Shown: one piece after another, positions 37,501 through 43,377 of the stretch | Numbering within the stretch: position 1 is the first letter of the stretch | Layout of the letters: the number at the start of each line of letters is the position of its first letter | From: Saccharibacillus alkalitolerans | GTDB taxonomy: Bacteria; Bacillota; Bacilli; Paenibacillales; Paenibacillaceae | Direction: 5' to 3' | DNA length: 64,000 bases | NCBI RefSeq assembly: GCF_011090185.1 | Contig: NZ_JAAFGS010000005.1 | Coordinates: 230,024 to 294,023 of the forward strand | The notes under the pieces: model-generated | Databases searched by the model: none | What the model was told of the DNA's origin: nothing | The model's input: the letters and a program-made list of their open reading frames with translations, nothing else | Program-made: the position numbers and the translations under genes

Positions 37501-37811
37501 GCGGCCATCTCCGTGACGCCTTTCATGCCGTATACCTTTCCGTCCTTCGTTCCGGCCTTCAGTTCCAACCCTGCCGCGGCCGGATTGAATTCTACCGAAT
37601 GAACTTTCTGCGGACCTCTGGCGTCCTCCAAGTCCATCCGCGTATACGTCGCGCCCGGCGCAAGTTCGGTCTGCCGGATATCGACAGCCCGGCCGTACTG
37701 CACCGCCGGCAGTTCGGCCAAGGCCGCACCGGCCGTCAGCCCCGGCTGTACGATCGATACCAGCAGCACAGCCGCCAACAAAATTTTGATGCCCCACCAT
37801 TTCCGTCTCAC
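31563..37811 (-). CDS. Giant SLH-anchored surface protein: phosphodiester glycosidase plus purple acid phosphatase-like domains
   Basis: About 2082 residues, secreted and wall-bound. Order (approximate residues of the frame beginning at 37832): signal peptide to about 37; NAGPA-type phosphodiester glycosidase 90-405 (GINGDFYD near 124, NLDGGGSSTF near 359); Ig-like 410-585; carbohydrate-binding-like 589-755; Ig-like 765-857; cohesin-like 859-1020; fibronectin-like and purple acid phosphatase domain 1115-1467 with the metal motifs GDSQ near 1212, GDMVDKG, GNHE near 1284 and GHDH near 1389; two Big_2-like domains 1480-1650; Pro-rich linker 1654-1690; unassigned 1720-1890; three SLH repeats from 1897 that bind pyruvylated wall polymer. 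The GTG at 37811 follows GAGGGGG and is better than the ATG seven codons upstream. Probably releases sugar or phosphate from phosphodiester-linked glycans outside the cell. Confidence 0.88.
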   Translation of the reverse strand: MRRKWWGIKILLAAVLLVSIVQPGLTAGAALAELPAVQYGRAVDIRQTELAPGATYTRMDLEDARGPQKVHSVEFNPAAAGLELKAGTKDGKVYGMKGVTEMAAYADAPGSRVIAGINGDFYDISGSGTGVPNGLFMNEGRILNSGSGYAFGLTRDGRSLYGTPQLTKKLTIGGTSVDLHAVNRYRGENQLVLYTPDYYASTKSGSGGDEFVLTVSEGEVRSGSVMKLKVAEVRAGMGDSPLAEGTVVLSASGTAKERTQGLKVGDELTAEFSLAGEWSEAVLAIGGQGPLIKDGVVQSGVRPEGVHPRTAVGTKADGSLILLEVDGRAPGFSEGVETQELGQILKDRGAVDAINLDGGGSSTFAARMPGTSSVKMLNRGSDGYERKTGNGLLLVNTAPELSSASSLVVQPDGERILQGSTYPFKAAAIDANGHPAVMEGTPVWQVPETLGTIDASGVFKAAADANGTGSVQVEAGGVKGAAGIEVVGDLTELVFPDSARTYAAGETARLSVTALRGKQTVQADNASFRWRTEGDIGTVDANGVFTAGERSDAKGRIFAGYGNVETSFEVSVGIPPVMLEDFESGLGKYRAASVLANSVAITEETNPDYVRGGSRALKLEYDFTGKTGTSGAYLQATSAENRIQIPGYPAKIGMWVYGDGQKHWLRGQLKDGNDAAVPINFTEQTTGVDWTGWKYVESDVPQGKVLPLTMDMPVRYMETNNAKKTAGALYIDNIRAVYGPLEEDRTPPVIKELIPSSGQIVETATPELSVIAEDDGYDPAANPGTTLIDPDSIRMYVDGQPVEHSLYPPKGRIAYKPASPLTEGRHTAKIAVRDLAGNQTIREWSFSVNLGSPYYVYDTPERLETGGSYTLDIRAAKASILRSGELAFRFDPAAASGLEVIAGGKIGGASQVRSQIDEAAGIVSLQFENIDQASLSDDDLLAQIRYKVRSDLIGPLTTEEAADGGTKPFGIAYRSGSVTSAEGDGRKVEFAGPDLESAARSGLKLLWDPYAVGMGFESSFTIVHAADGTPAAEAGLLLNGMRVAEGQSDASGLLRTAEVTKTAGTFTLQAVQGERYSPVMKFTVAPHAGGPQPSNVNVTMGEDAYSSRQFNWQTSPAVSDTVVELVKRSEFAGFDQANVVRITGGSSLYTTNNDGSLNVHKARAAGLEPDTEYMYRVGDGADHMSAPAAFRTSPPAGGRNVKFLFIGDSQAETRSGFALWGETLAAGLEYMPDADMIVHAGDMVDKGFEQEQWNWWFEAAGAALANRTLVPIIGNHEVMGSNGAGDYLAQFNNPPNGASGALGTSYSFDAGDAHFAVFDTEQGEQGYAAQAEWLEQDLAKSGKKWKIVFFHQGPYGSIYSNERVQAKWVPILDRYGVDLVMNGHDHIYMRSFPMKNGEIAPEGEGTRYLIGGSSGPKFYALTKRFWQEKIDDSDAQIYTGVEVSEKAIEISVRKLDGTEIDRLTIGETSAEDALKGIEFGGKTMLKPGDTDRTVTEAVYASGRSVPLAEGVTYRSSDTAVAEIGSDGEVRALGEGETVLSAAYAGFTDSYTLKVTNEEPQMVGIRLEGPVRLEAGSEGVTVVSAVYGDGTRIPIPADVRFASSDPNVAAIDESGRIRALQPGETEIGASYGPYSDTYTLGVYAAPSQPGPGPLPEPQPEPIPQPSPNPAPIPAPGSAQPPASSPAEGAGASVPDLPAGTGGPGDRVVSAAELAPPAGGRPVTVAIAGSTERIVLPANAGELLGTSALRLESAAFRAELPAALLNQAAERLPGTDSEAAALVLKVTEADGETLLASARSTTGANIRLAGRAFDWTLAALDASGKEYEVEGAFAEPLNTAMTAEQETERQLTGLYRIASDGSLEYVGGLWNGRELNAALTSNGTYAILAYDKTFGDLAEGHWAETAVKILSARQLITGTSADTFEPSREITRAEFAAMLTRALKLEASAASGFGDVPAGSWYAEAAAAARQAGIVQGGRDGRFEPNRAVSRAEMAAMLMRAYAYAGGKMPDASGASASADRFADLAGAPGWQREAALGAAELGLMRGQGAKRFVPESPGTRAESAQMILNLLRSPAESFARNGL

Positions 37812-37955
37812 TTTCTTCTTCCCCCTCGCCATGATCGCTTCGCGTCGAACCGAAAAGCTTTATGTATGACTACCAGCTTACCGGCAGGCGGTTACAGGGG
37901 GATTAACCCAGTTGGCGGATCTTGTTAATCTACCGCCAAATTGCAAGAACAATGT

Positions 37956-38004
37956 AAAAAGACCGGGGAAACGCGCGTTCGATCCGCCGCGTTTCCCCGA
38001 TCTT
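37956..38004 (-). terminator. Terminator after ysgA
   Basis: Long arms AAGACCGGGGAAACGCG and CGCGTTTCCCCGATCTT, then T5 on the minus strand. Confidence 0.85.
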
Positions 38005-38034
38005 CAAGTTTTGCAGGAGATCAGACGATGTCTT

Positions 38035-38829
38035 CTAGCCCAACCGCTGCCGTACCGCTTCGAACAGCAGCACCGAAGCCGCCATCGCCACGTTGAGCGA
38101 TTCCGCCTGCCCGGGCATCGGAATGATGATCGACTCGTCCACGAAGGCTTCGACCTCCGGCGAGACGCCGCCGCCTTCGCTGCCGAACACGAACCAGGTC
38201 GCGCCCCGGTAATCCGCCTCATAGCAGTTTTGCTTCGCCTGAAGGCTCGTGCTGACGATCTTCGCCGACGCTTCGCGCGCTTGCGGCAGCAGCTCCGTCA
38301 GCTCGCCTTCGACGATCGGCAGATGGAACAGCGAGCCCATCGTCGAGCGCACCGTTTTCGGATTATAAATGTCCGCACACCCGCGCCCGATCAATACGCC
38401 CGCGGCTCCCGCGGCGTCCGCCGCCCGGATGATCGTCCCCACGTTCCCTGGGTCCTGCACCCCGTCGAGCACCGCGACGAGCGAGTCCCGGACCCGCAGA
38501 ATGTCCGTCAGCTTCGCCGACGATTTGCGCACGACCGCGAACACCGGTTGCGGCGTTCTCGCTTCCGTGCACTTCGCCACGATCGCCGCCGACACGGCGA
38601 TCCATTCGCTCTGCCCGGAGCGCGCCTCTTCCGTCAATTCCCCCGGCACGCCGAGCTCCGCGTCATAGGCGACGCATTCCACGTCCGCATCCGAGCGCAG
38701 CGCCTCCTGCACCAGATGCACGCCTTCCACGATAAATTTGCCTTGACGGTCGCGATGCTTTTTTTCCAGCAGACTCGCCCATTCCTTGACCCGTCCGTTC
38801 GCCGTCGATCCGATCTGCGTATGCGCCAT
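38035..38829 (-). CDS. ysgA: SpoU/TrmH-family RNA methyltransferase (YsgA-like)
   Basis: 264-residue 2'-O-ribose methyltransferase with a SPOUT knot. An N-terminal L30e-like substrate-binding domain (about 1-95) precedes the SPOUT domain with its three motifs: DPGNVGTIIR (about 125-134), FGSEGGGVS (about 205-213) and IPMPGQAESLNVAMAASV (about 227-244). It methylates rRNA or tRNA using S-adenosylmethionine; in the Bacillus YsgA position the rRNA is the likely target. The ATG is followed by a normal Lys-rich N-terminus. Pairs with a terminator downstream. Confidence 0.9.
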   Translation of the reverse strand: MAHTQIGSTANGRVKEWASLLEKKHRDRQGKFIVEGVHLVQEALRSDADVECVAYDAELGVPGELTEEARSGQSEWIAVSAAIVAKCTEARTPQPVFAVVRKSSAKLTDILRVRDSLVAVLDGVQDPGNVGTIIRAADAAGAAGVLIGRGCADIYNPKTVRSTMGSLFHLPIVEGELTELLPQAREASAKIVSTSLQAKQNCYEADYRGATWFVFGSEGGGVSPEVEAFVDESIIIPMPGQAESLNVAMAASVLLFEAVRQRLG

Positions 38830-38871
38830 TTTTCCGCCCTCCGCTTTTTCAAGAATGAATGGATCCTCAAA

Positions 38872-38902
38872 GATAAAGGTATCGCCTAAGCGATACCTTA
38901 TC
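38872..38902 (-). terminator. Probable hairpin terminator upstream of ysgA
   Basis: Arms GATAAAGGTATCGC and GCGATACCTTATC around a 4-base loop. On the minus strand it is followed by the weak T-rich sequence TATCTTTG. It could end transcripts coming from the RCK gene. Confidence 0.5.
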
Positions 38903-38911
38903 TGCTTTATG

Positions 38912-38946
38912 CTTTTGTTTTATCTTTTGTTTTATCTTTTATTTAT
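38912..38946. repeat. Short tandem repeat, 12-base unit
   Basis: CTTTTGTTTTAT twice, followed by a degenerate third copy, in an A+T-rich patch between the hairpin and the palindrome. Possible slippage-prone tract or UP-like element for a promoter of ysgA. Confidence 0.6.
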
Positions 38947-38974
38947 CCCCAGCACGATGCGGAAAGCCTTTTTC

Positions 38975-39124
38975 GAGAAGCTGTCAGCGGAGGGAGAAAT
39001 TCAGTGCAGGAGCGCCAGCGTTCGCCTTTGAACTTGGACAGCCTCCTTATTGAATTTCAATCAAGCTGTCCAAGTTCAACACGCGACCGAAACGAATTTC
39101 TCCCGGAGCGCCTCTCAGCTTCTC
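38975..39124. repeat. Long imperfect palindrome, copy 2 of a dispersed repeat
   Basis: 150 bases: outer arms GAGAAGCTG/CAGCTTCTC, middle arms GGGAGAAATTC/GAATTTCTCCC (38992-39002 with 39094-39104), inner perfect 15-base stem TTGAACTTGGACAGC with its complement at 39065-39079, and a 22-base loop. The core at 39011-39032 is the inverse of 23586-23607 with 21 of 22 bases the same. It fills most of the 312-base gap 38830-39141, which holds no gene. Confidence 0.75.
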
Positions 39125-39141
39125 CCCCGAACGGGATTTCC

Positions 39142-39816
39142 TCATCCGTGCTTATCGAACGCCATCTCCAGCCGGACCAGATCGTCCCGCTCGCCGACGA
39201 CCACCAGCACGTCGCCTTCCCAGAGACGGCCGTGCGGGTCCGGCGAAATGTTCATCTTGCTGCCTCGCCGCACCGCGATTACGTTGCACCCGTACTTTTG
39301 CCGCAGATTCAGTTCGATCAGGTTGCGTCCGACCATCCGCGCCGGCACCAGCATCTCGAAGATGCTGTAGTCGCCCGACAGCTCGATATAATCGAGAATA
39401 TTCGGCGATGTCAGATTGTGCGCGACCCGCGTACCCATGTCCCGCTCGGGGAAAATGACTTTGTCGGCGCCGATTTTGCTCAGCACTTTGCCGTGCAGCT
39501 CGTTCTGCGCCTTGGCGATAATCGCCGGAACGTTCATTTCTTTCAAGATCAGCGTGGTCAGGATGCTTGCCTGGATATTTTGGCCGATGGCCACCACGAC
39601 CACGTCGAAATTGCCGATGCCTAGCGCTTTCAGCGCCTCTTCATCCGTCGAATCGGCCGATACGGCATGCGTGACCAGATTCGAAATTTCCTGGGTCCGG
39701 TTTTCGCTGGCGTCGATCGCGAGCACGTCGAATCCCATTTGGCTCAGCGTTCTGGCGACGCTCGATCCGAAACGTCCCATTCCGATAACCGCGTACTGCT
39801 TCTTCCCTTTGCCCAT
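39142..39816 (-). CDS. KtrA/KtrC-type potassium channel gating protein (TrkA-N/RCK)
   Basis: 224-residue cytosolic regulator of a Ktr potassium importer. RCK_N Rossmann domain with IGMGRFGSSVA (residues 11-21) and Asp at the end of strand 2 (LAIDAS) for NAD/ATP binding; RCK_C domain about 140-222 where cyclic-di-AMP binds in relatives. No KtrB/D membrane partner is in the window, so it is an orphan KtrC-like subunit. The ATG follows AGGAGG. It lies 23 bases downstream of prfC and may share its transcript. Confidence 0.88.
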   Translation of the reverse strand: MGKGKKQYAVIGMGRFGSSVARTLSQMGFDVLAIDASENRTQEISNLVTHAVSADSTDEEALKALGIGNFDVVVVAIGQNIQASILTTLILKEMNVPAIIAKAQNELHGKVLSKIGADKVIFPERDMGTRVAHNLTSPNILDYIELSGDYSIFEMLVPARMVGRNLIELNLRQKYGCNVIAVRRGSKMNISPDPHGRLWEGDVLVVVGERDDLVRLEMAFDKHG

Positions 39817-39839
39817 CCTCTGTCAGGCCTCCTTAGAAA

Positions 39840-41423
39840 TCAGGGCGCCATCTCCAGGAACTGGGCGTCCGGGTTTTTGTCGATGGCGGTGCGCATCGCG
39901 TATTCGTTCTCGAACAGCGCAACGTAATTGCCCTTTTTGTCTTTGACCAGCGTCGAGTTGATGCGGAATTTGGACGGATCGATCTCTTTCGCCACGATCC
40001 AGCGCGCAAACTGGAACGGCTGGCGCTGCAGCTGCACGTCGACGCCGTACTCGTTCTTCATCCGGTATTCGAACACTTCGAACTGCAGCTGACCGACGAC
40101 TCCGAGAATCGTATCGTCGAAGCTCACCGTCCGGAAGACTTGAATGGTGCCTTCTTCCGTCAGCTGATCGATCCCTTTTTGATACTGCTTATGCTTGAGC
40201 GCATTCTTTACGGTGACTTTCGAGAAAAGTTCCGGCGAGAACGTCGGCAGCTCGTCGAACTCGAAAGTCTGTCCTTCCACCAGCGAGTCGCCGATCCGGA
40301 AAATGCCCGGGTCGAACAGGCCGATAATGTCGCCGGCGTAGGCCGTCTCGACGATATCGCGATCCTGGGCGAGGAACTGCTGCGGCTGCGACAGCTTGAT
40401 ATCCTTACCGACGCGCACGTGCTTGACGCTCATGCCGCGCTCGAATTTGCCGGACACGATCCGCAGGAACGCGATCCGGTCACGGTGGGCCGGGTTCATA
40501 TTCGCCTGAATCTTGAACACGTAGCCGCTGAACTTCTCGCGCACCGGCTCGATCTCGCCTTCCGTGCTTTTGCGCGGCGCCGGCTTCGGCGCAAGCTCCA
40601 GGAAGTTCTCCAGGAACGTCTGCAGGCCGAAGTTGTTGATCGCGCTGCCGAAGAAGACCGGTGTCAGCTCGCCGCGTTTTACTTTTTCGTAGTCGAACGG
40701 ATCGCCCGCCACGTCAAGCAGCTCAAGTTCTTCGGCCAACTGGTTCGCGTGGTACTCGCCCGCCATCTCCGCGATGATAGGGTCATGATAATCTTCGACC
40801 TTCTGAACCTTGATCTGCGAATGGTCGTCTCCCTGGAACAGCTCGACCTGATTTTTCATCCGGTCGTACACGCCGCTCAGTTCGCGTCCCATACCGATCG
40901 GCCAGTTCATCGGAACCGAGCGGATACCGAGCACCTGCTCCAGCTCTTCCATCAGGTCGAACGGGCTGCGGCCTTCGCGGTCGAGCTTGTTGATAAAGGT
41001 AAAGATCGGAATTCCGCGCTTCGCGCAGACCTGGAACAGCTTGATCGTCTGCGCTTCGACGCCCTTGGCAACGTCGATCAGCATGACCGCGCTGTCGGCC
41101 GCCGTCAGCGTCCGGTACGTGTCTTCGCTGAAATCCTGGTGACCCGGCGTATCCAAAATATTGATGCGGTGACCGTTATAATCGAACTGCATGACCGAAG
41201 ACGTAACGGAAATCCCCCGCTGCTTCTCGATCTCCATCCAGTCGCTCGTCGCGTGCTTGCTGGCTTTGCGTGCTTTGACCGTTCCGGCCAGACGAATGGC
41301 GCCGCCGAAGAGCAGCAGCTTCTCCGTCAGCGTCGTTTTCCCGGCATCCGGGTGAGATATAATGGCAAAAGTTCTGCGTTTCTCGACTTCTTCGCGCAAA
41401 ACTTTCTCACTGGCTTGGTTCAT
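39840..41423 (-). CDS. prfC: Peptide chain release factor 3
   Basis: GTPase that removes RF1/RF2 from the ribosome after termination. 527 residues with the G motifs HPDAGKTT (G1), a switch I Thr region, DTPGHQDF (G3) and NKLDREG (G4), then domains II and III typical for RF3 rather than EF-G. The ATG at 41423 follows GAAGGGAACGTGAAC; an in-frame ATG at 41456 would fall at the transcript start predicted from the -10 box at 41464-41469. Bacillus subtilis lacks this gene, so its presence marks a lineage difference. Confidence 0.93.
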   Translation of the reverse strand: MNQASEKVLREEVEKRRTFAIISHPDAGKTTLTEKLLLFGGAIRLAGTVKARKASKHATSDWMEIEKQRGISVTSSVMQFDYNGHRINILDTPGHQDFSEDTYRTLTAADSAVMLIDVAKGVEAQTIKLFQVCAKRGIPIFTFINKLDREGRSPFDLMEELEQVLGIRSVPMNWPIGMGRELSGVYDRMKNQVELFQGDDHSQIKVQKVEDYHDPIIAEMAGEYHANQLAEELELLDVAGDPFDYEKVKRGELTPVFFGSAINNFGLQTFLENFLELAPKPAPRKSTEGEIEPVREKFSGYVFKIQANMNPAHRDRIAFLRIVSGKFERGMSVKHVRVGKDIKLSQPQQFLAQDRDIVETAYAGDIIGLFDPGIFRIGDSLVEGQTFEFDELPTFSPELFSKVTVKNALKHKQYQKGIDQLTEEGTIQVFRTVSFDDTILGVVGQLQFEVFEYRMKNEYGVDVQLQRQPFQFARWIVAKEIDPSKFRINSTLVKDKKGNYVALFENEYAMRTAIDKNPDAQFLEMAP

Positions 41424-41463
41424 GTTCACGTTCCCTTCTGTATCGTGCGTATTCATCCCTGTA

Positions 41464-41469
41464 TTGTAC
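41464..41469 (-). promoter_or_regulatory. Extended -10 box for prfC
   Basis: The minus strand reads TGGTACAAT, an extended -10. The -35 is poor (TTGCCT at 15 bases). It implies an mRNA start near 41457. Confidence 0.5.
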
Positions 41470-41514
41470 CATAATTAGCGCGCAGGCAAGGGGAGAATGT
41501 GCGCGAAAACATGC

Positions 41515-41559
41515 AAAAAAGCCGCCGACAGCCGGAAATCCCGGCCGCTCGGCGGCTTG
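41515..41559 (-). terminator. Terminator after zwf
   Basis: Arms AAGCCGCCGA/TCGGCGGCTT plus an inner CCGG stem; the minus strand ends in TTTTTT. Located 25 bases after the zwf stop. Confidence 0.85.
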
Positions 41560-41584
41560 TATCGGTTACTGCTTCAACGCCGGA

Positions 41585-43141
41585 TCAGCTGCTCGAAGCG
41601 GCGACCCAGATCACGTTGTCTTCTTCCTGACCGTTGACCGGCCACCAGTGGAATCCGTCGCGCGCCAGCAGTTCGTGCGCTTCGTCCGGTCCCCAGCTTC
41701 CCGCCGGATACGAGCTGACGTCGGCCGGATTCTCTTTCCATGCCGCGTCGATCTTGTCGATGAACGCCCAGGCCGAAGCCACTTCGTCCCAACGGGTGAA
41801 GTACGTCGAATCGCCTTTGGCCGCATCGTGAATCAAGCGTTCGTAAGCTTCCGGCGAGTTGATGCCCACCAGGCAGCTTTGGCAGAACTCCATCGCCACT
41901 TGGGCGATTTCCGATTCCGAACCCGGCTTCTTGGCGTTGATCTTGAAATAGATGCCCTCCATCGGGTTGACGCGGATAACCAACAGATTCGGCTGCAGGT
42001 CATGCTTCTGGCCCAGATAGATGTTGCCCGGCATCTTCTTGAATTCGATGACGACTTCCGTCGTCTTCACCGGCAGACGCTTGCCCGTCCGGATATAGAA
42101 CGGCACGCCGGCCCAGCGGAAGTTGTCGACGAATACGCGAGCCGCGAAGAACGTCTCGGTGTTCGAATTCGGATCGACCTTGTCTTCCTCGCGGTAGCCC
42201 GGGAGGTCTTTGCCGTTGCTCTGCCCGGCGGTGTATTGACCGCGCACGACGTTGGCTTTGACTTCTTCGGAGCTGCCGAAGTGATGCAGCGAGCGCAGCA
42301 CTTTGACCTTCTCGTCGCGGATGTCTTCGGCCAGCAGTCGGCTCGGCGGCTCCATCGCGATCATCGTGAGCAGCTGGAGGATATGGTTCTGGCCCATATC
42401 GCGCAGCGCGCCCGCGTTATCGTAATAACCGCCGCGCTCTTCGACGCCGACCGTCTCGCCCAGCGTGATCTGCACGTTGGCGATATACTTGTTGTTCCAG
42501 AGCGACTCGAAGAACATGTTCGAGAACCGGATGGTCTCGATATTCTGCACCATCTCTTTGCCGAGATAGTGGTCGATCCGGTAGATCTCGTCTTCCTTGA
42601 ACACATGTCCGAGTTCTTCGTTCAGCTTCTCGGCCGACTTGAGATCGTAGCCGAACGGCTTCTCGATGACGAGGCGATGCCAGCCTTCGCTGTCCAGCAT
42701 GCCGCCTTCGCGCAGGTTCAGCGATACGCTGCCGAACAGCTCAGGCGCCAGCGCCAGATAGAAGAGTCGGTTGCCCGGAATCGAAAATTTATCTTCGATC
42801 GCTTCCGTTTGTGTCTTAAGTTCCTGGAACCCCGCGACATTGTTGATATCGAGGGATTTATATTCGAAGTGTTCCGCAAACTTGTTCCACTTCTCCTGGT
42901 CGGAAGATTTGTACCGTCCGAATTCCTGGATCGAGCGGAATACGTCGTCACGAAACTCTTCGTTCGTACGAGGGCGCCGAGCCACTCCGACTACGGCAAA
43001 GTCCTCCGCCAGCTTCCCTTCCCGGTACAAGCTGAAAATGGCCGGGAACAACTTGCGACGGGCCAGGTCTCCGGTAGCCCCGAAGATGAAAAAGACCGCG
43101 CCCGGTGCTTTCAATGCTTCAAGATTTTGATTGTCCGCCAT
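41585..43141 (-). CDS. zwf: Glucose-6-phosphate 1-dehydrogenase
   Basis: First enzyme of the oxidative pentose phosphate pathway; oxidises glucose-6-phosphate and makes NADPH. 518 residues. Rossmann motif FGATGDLARRK (about 20-30), substrate-binding RIDHYLGKE (about 188-196) with the catalytic His, and conserved EKPFGYDL. The ATG follows GGAAGAATGGGGAG. A TATACT box lies about 25 bases upstream. The last 15 residues are variable. Single gene; no gnd or pgl next to it. Confidence 0.95.
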   Translation of the reverse strand: MADNQNLEALKAPGAVFFIFGATGDLARRKLFPAIFSLYREGKLAEDFAVVGVARRPRTNEEFRDDVFRSIQEFGRYKSSDQEKWNKFAEHFEYKSLDINNVAGFQELKTQTEAIEDKFSIPGNRLFYLALAPELFGSVSLNLREGGMLDSEGWHRLVIEKPFGYDLKSAEKLNEELGHVFKEDEIYRIDHYLGKEMVQNIETIRFSNMFFESLWNNKYIANVQITLGETVGVEERGGYYDNAGALRDMGQNHILQLLTMIAMEPPSRLLAEDIRDEKVKVLRSLHHFGSSEEVKANVVRGQYTAGQSNGKDLPGYREEDKVDPNSNTETFFAARVFVDNFRWAGVPFYIRTGKRLPVKTTEVVIEFKKMPGNIYLGQKHDLQPNLLVIRVNPMEGIYFKINAKKPGSESEIAQVAMEFCQSCLVGINSPEAYERLIHDAAKGDSTYFTRWDEVASAWAFIDKIDAAWKENPADVSSYPAGSWGPDEAHELLARDGFHWWPVNGQEEDNVIWVAASSS

Positions 43142-43325
43142 AGCTCCCCATTCTTCCTGTAGTTAGTATAGTGTAATGAATGTGCCTGACTTTTGATCCG
43201 CTCGCTTAGTGCGCGAAGATAAAAAGATGTGATGTCATTCTAACATATCTCTCAAATTGATGCTATCGCATTGATATCATTTATGCTGATACAACATGAA
43301 GGTTTCATTAATATTTACAACCACC

Positions 43326-43352
43326 AAAAAGACCGGCAGAAACACGCCGGTC
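43326..43352 (-). terminator. Terminator after the beta-helix protein gene
   Basis: Arms GACCGGC/GCCGGTC with an 8-base loop, followed on the minus strand by TTTTT. Confidence 0.8.
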
Positions 43353-43377
43353 CATGTAAATCTCAAGGATAACGCTT

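Noticed and set aside
34263..37928. A 1221-codon open frame on the plus strand opposite the SLH protein
   Set aside because: It mirrors the codon pattern of the real gene (G+C-rich third positions give stop-free antisense frames), is full of Arg and His, and has no domain or ribosome binding site.
39817..39839. Cyclic-di-AMP riboswitch expected before ktr genes
   Set aside because: Only 23 bases separate it from prfC, too short for a riboswitch.
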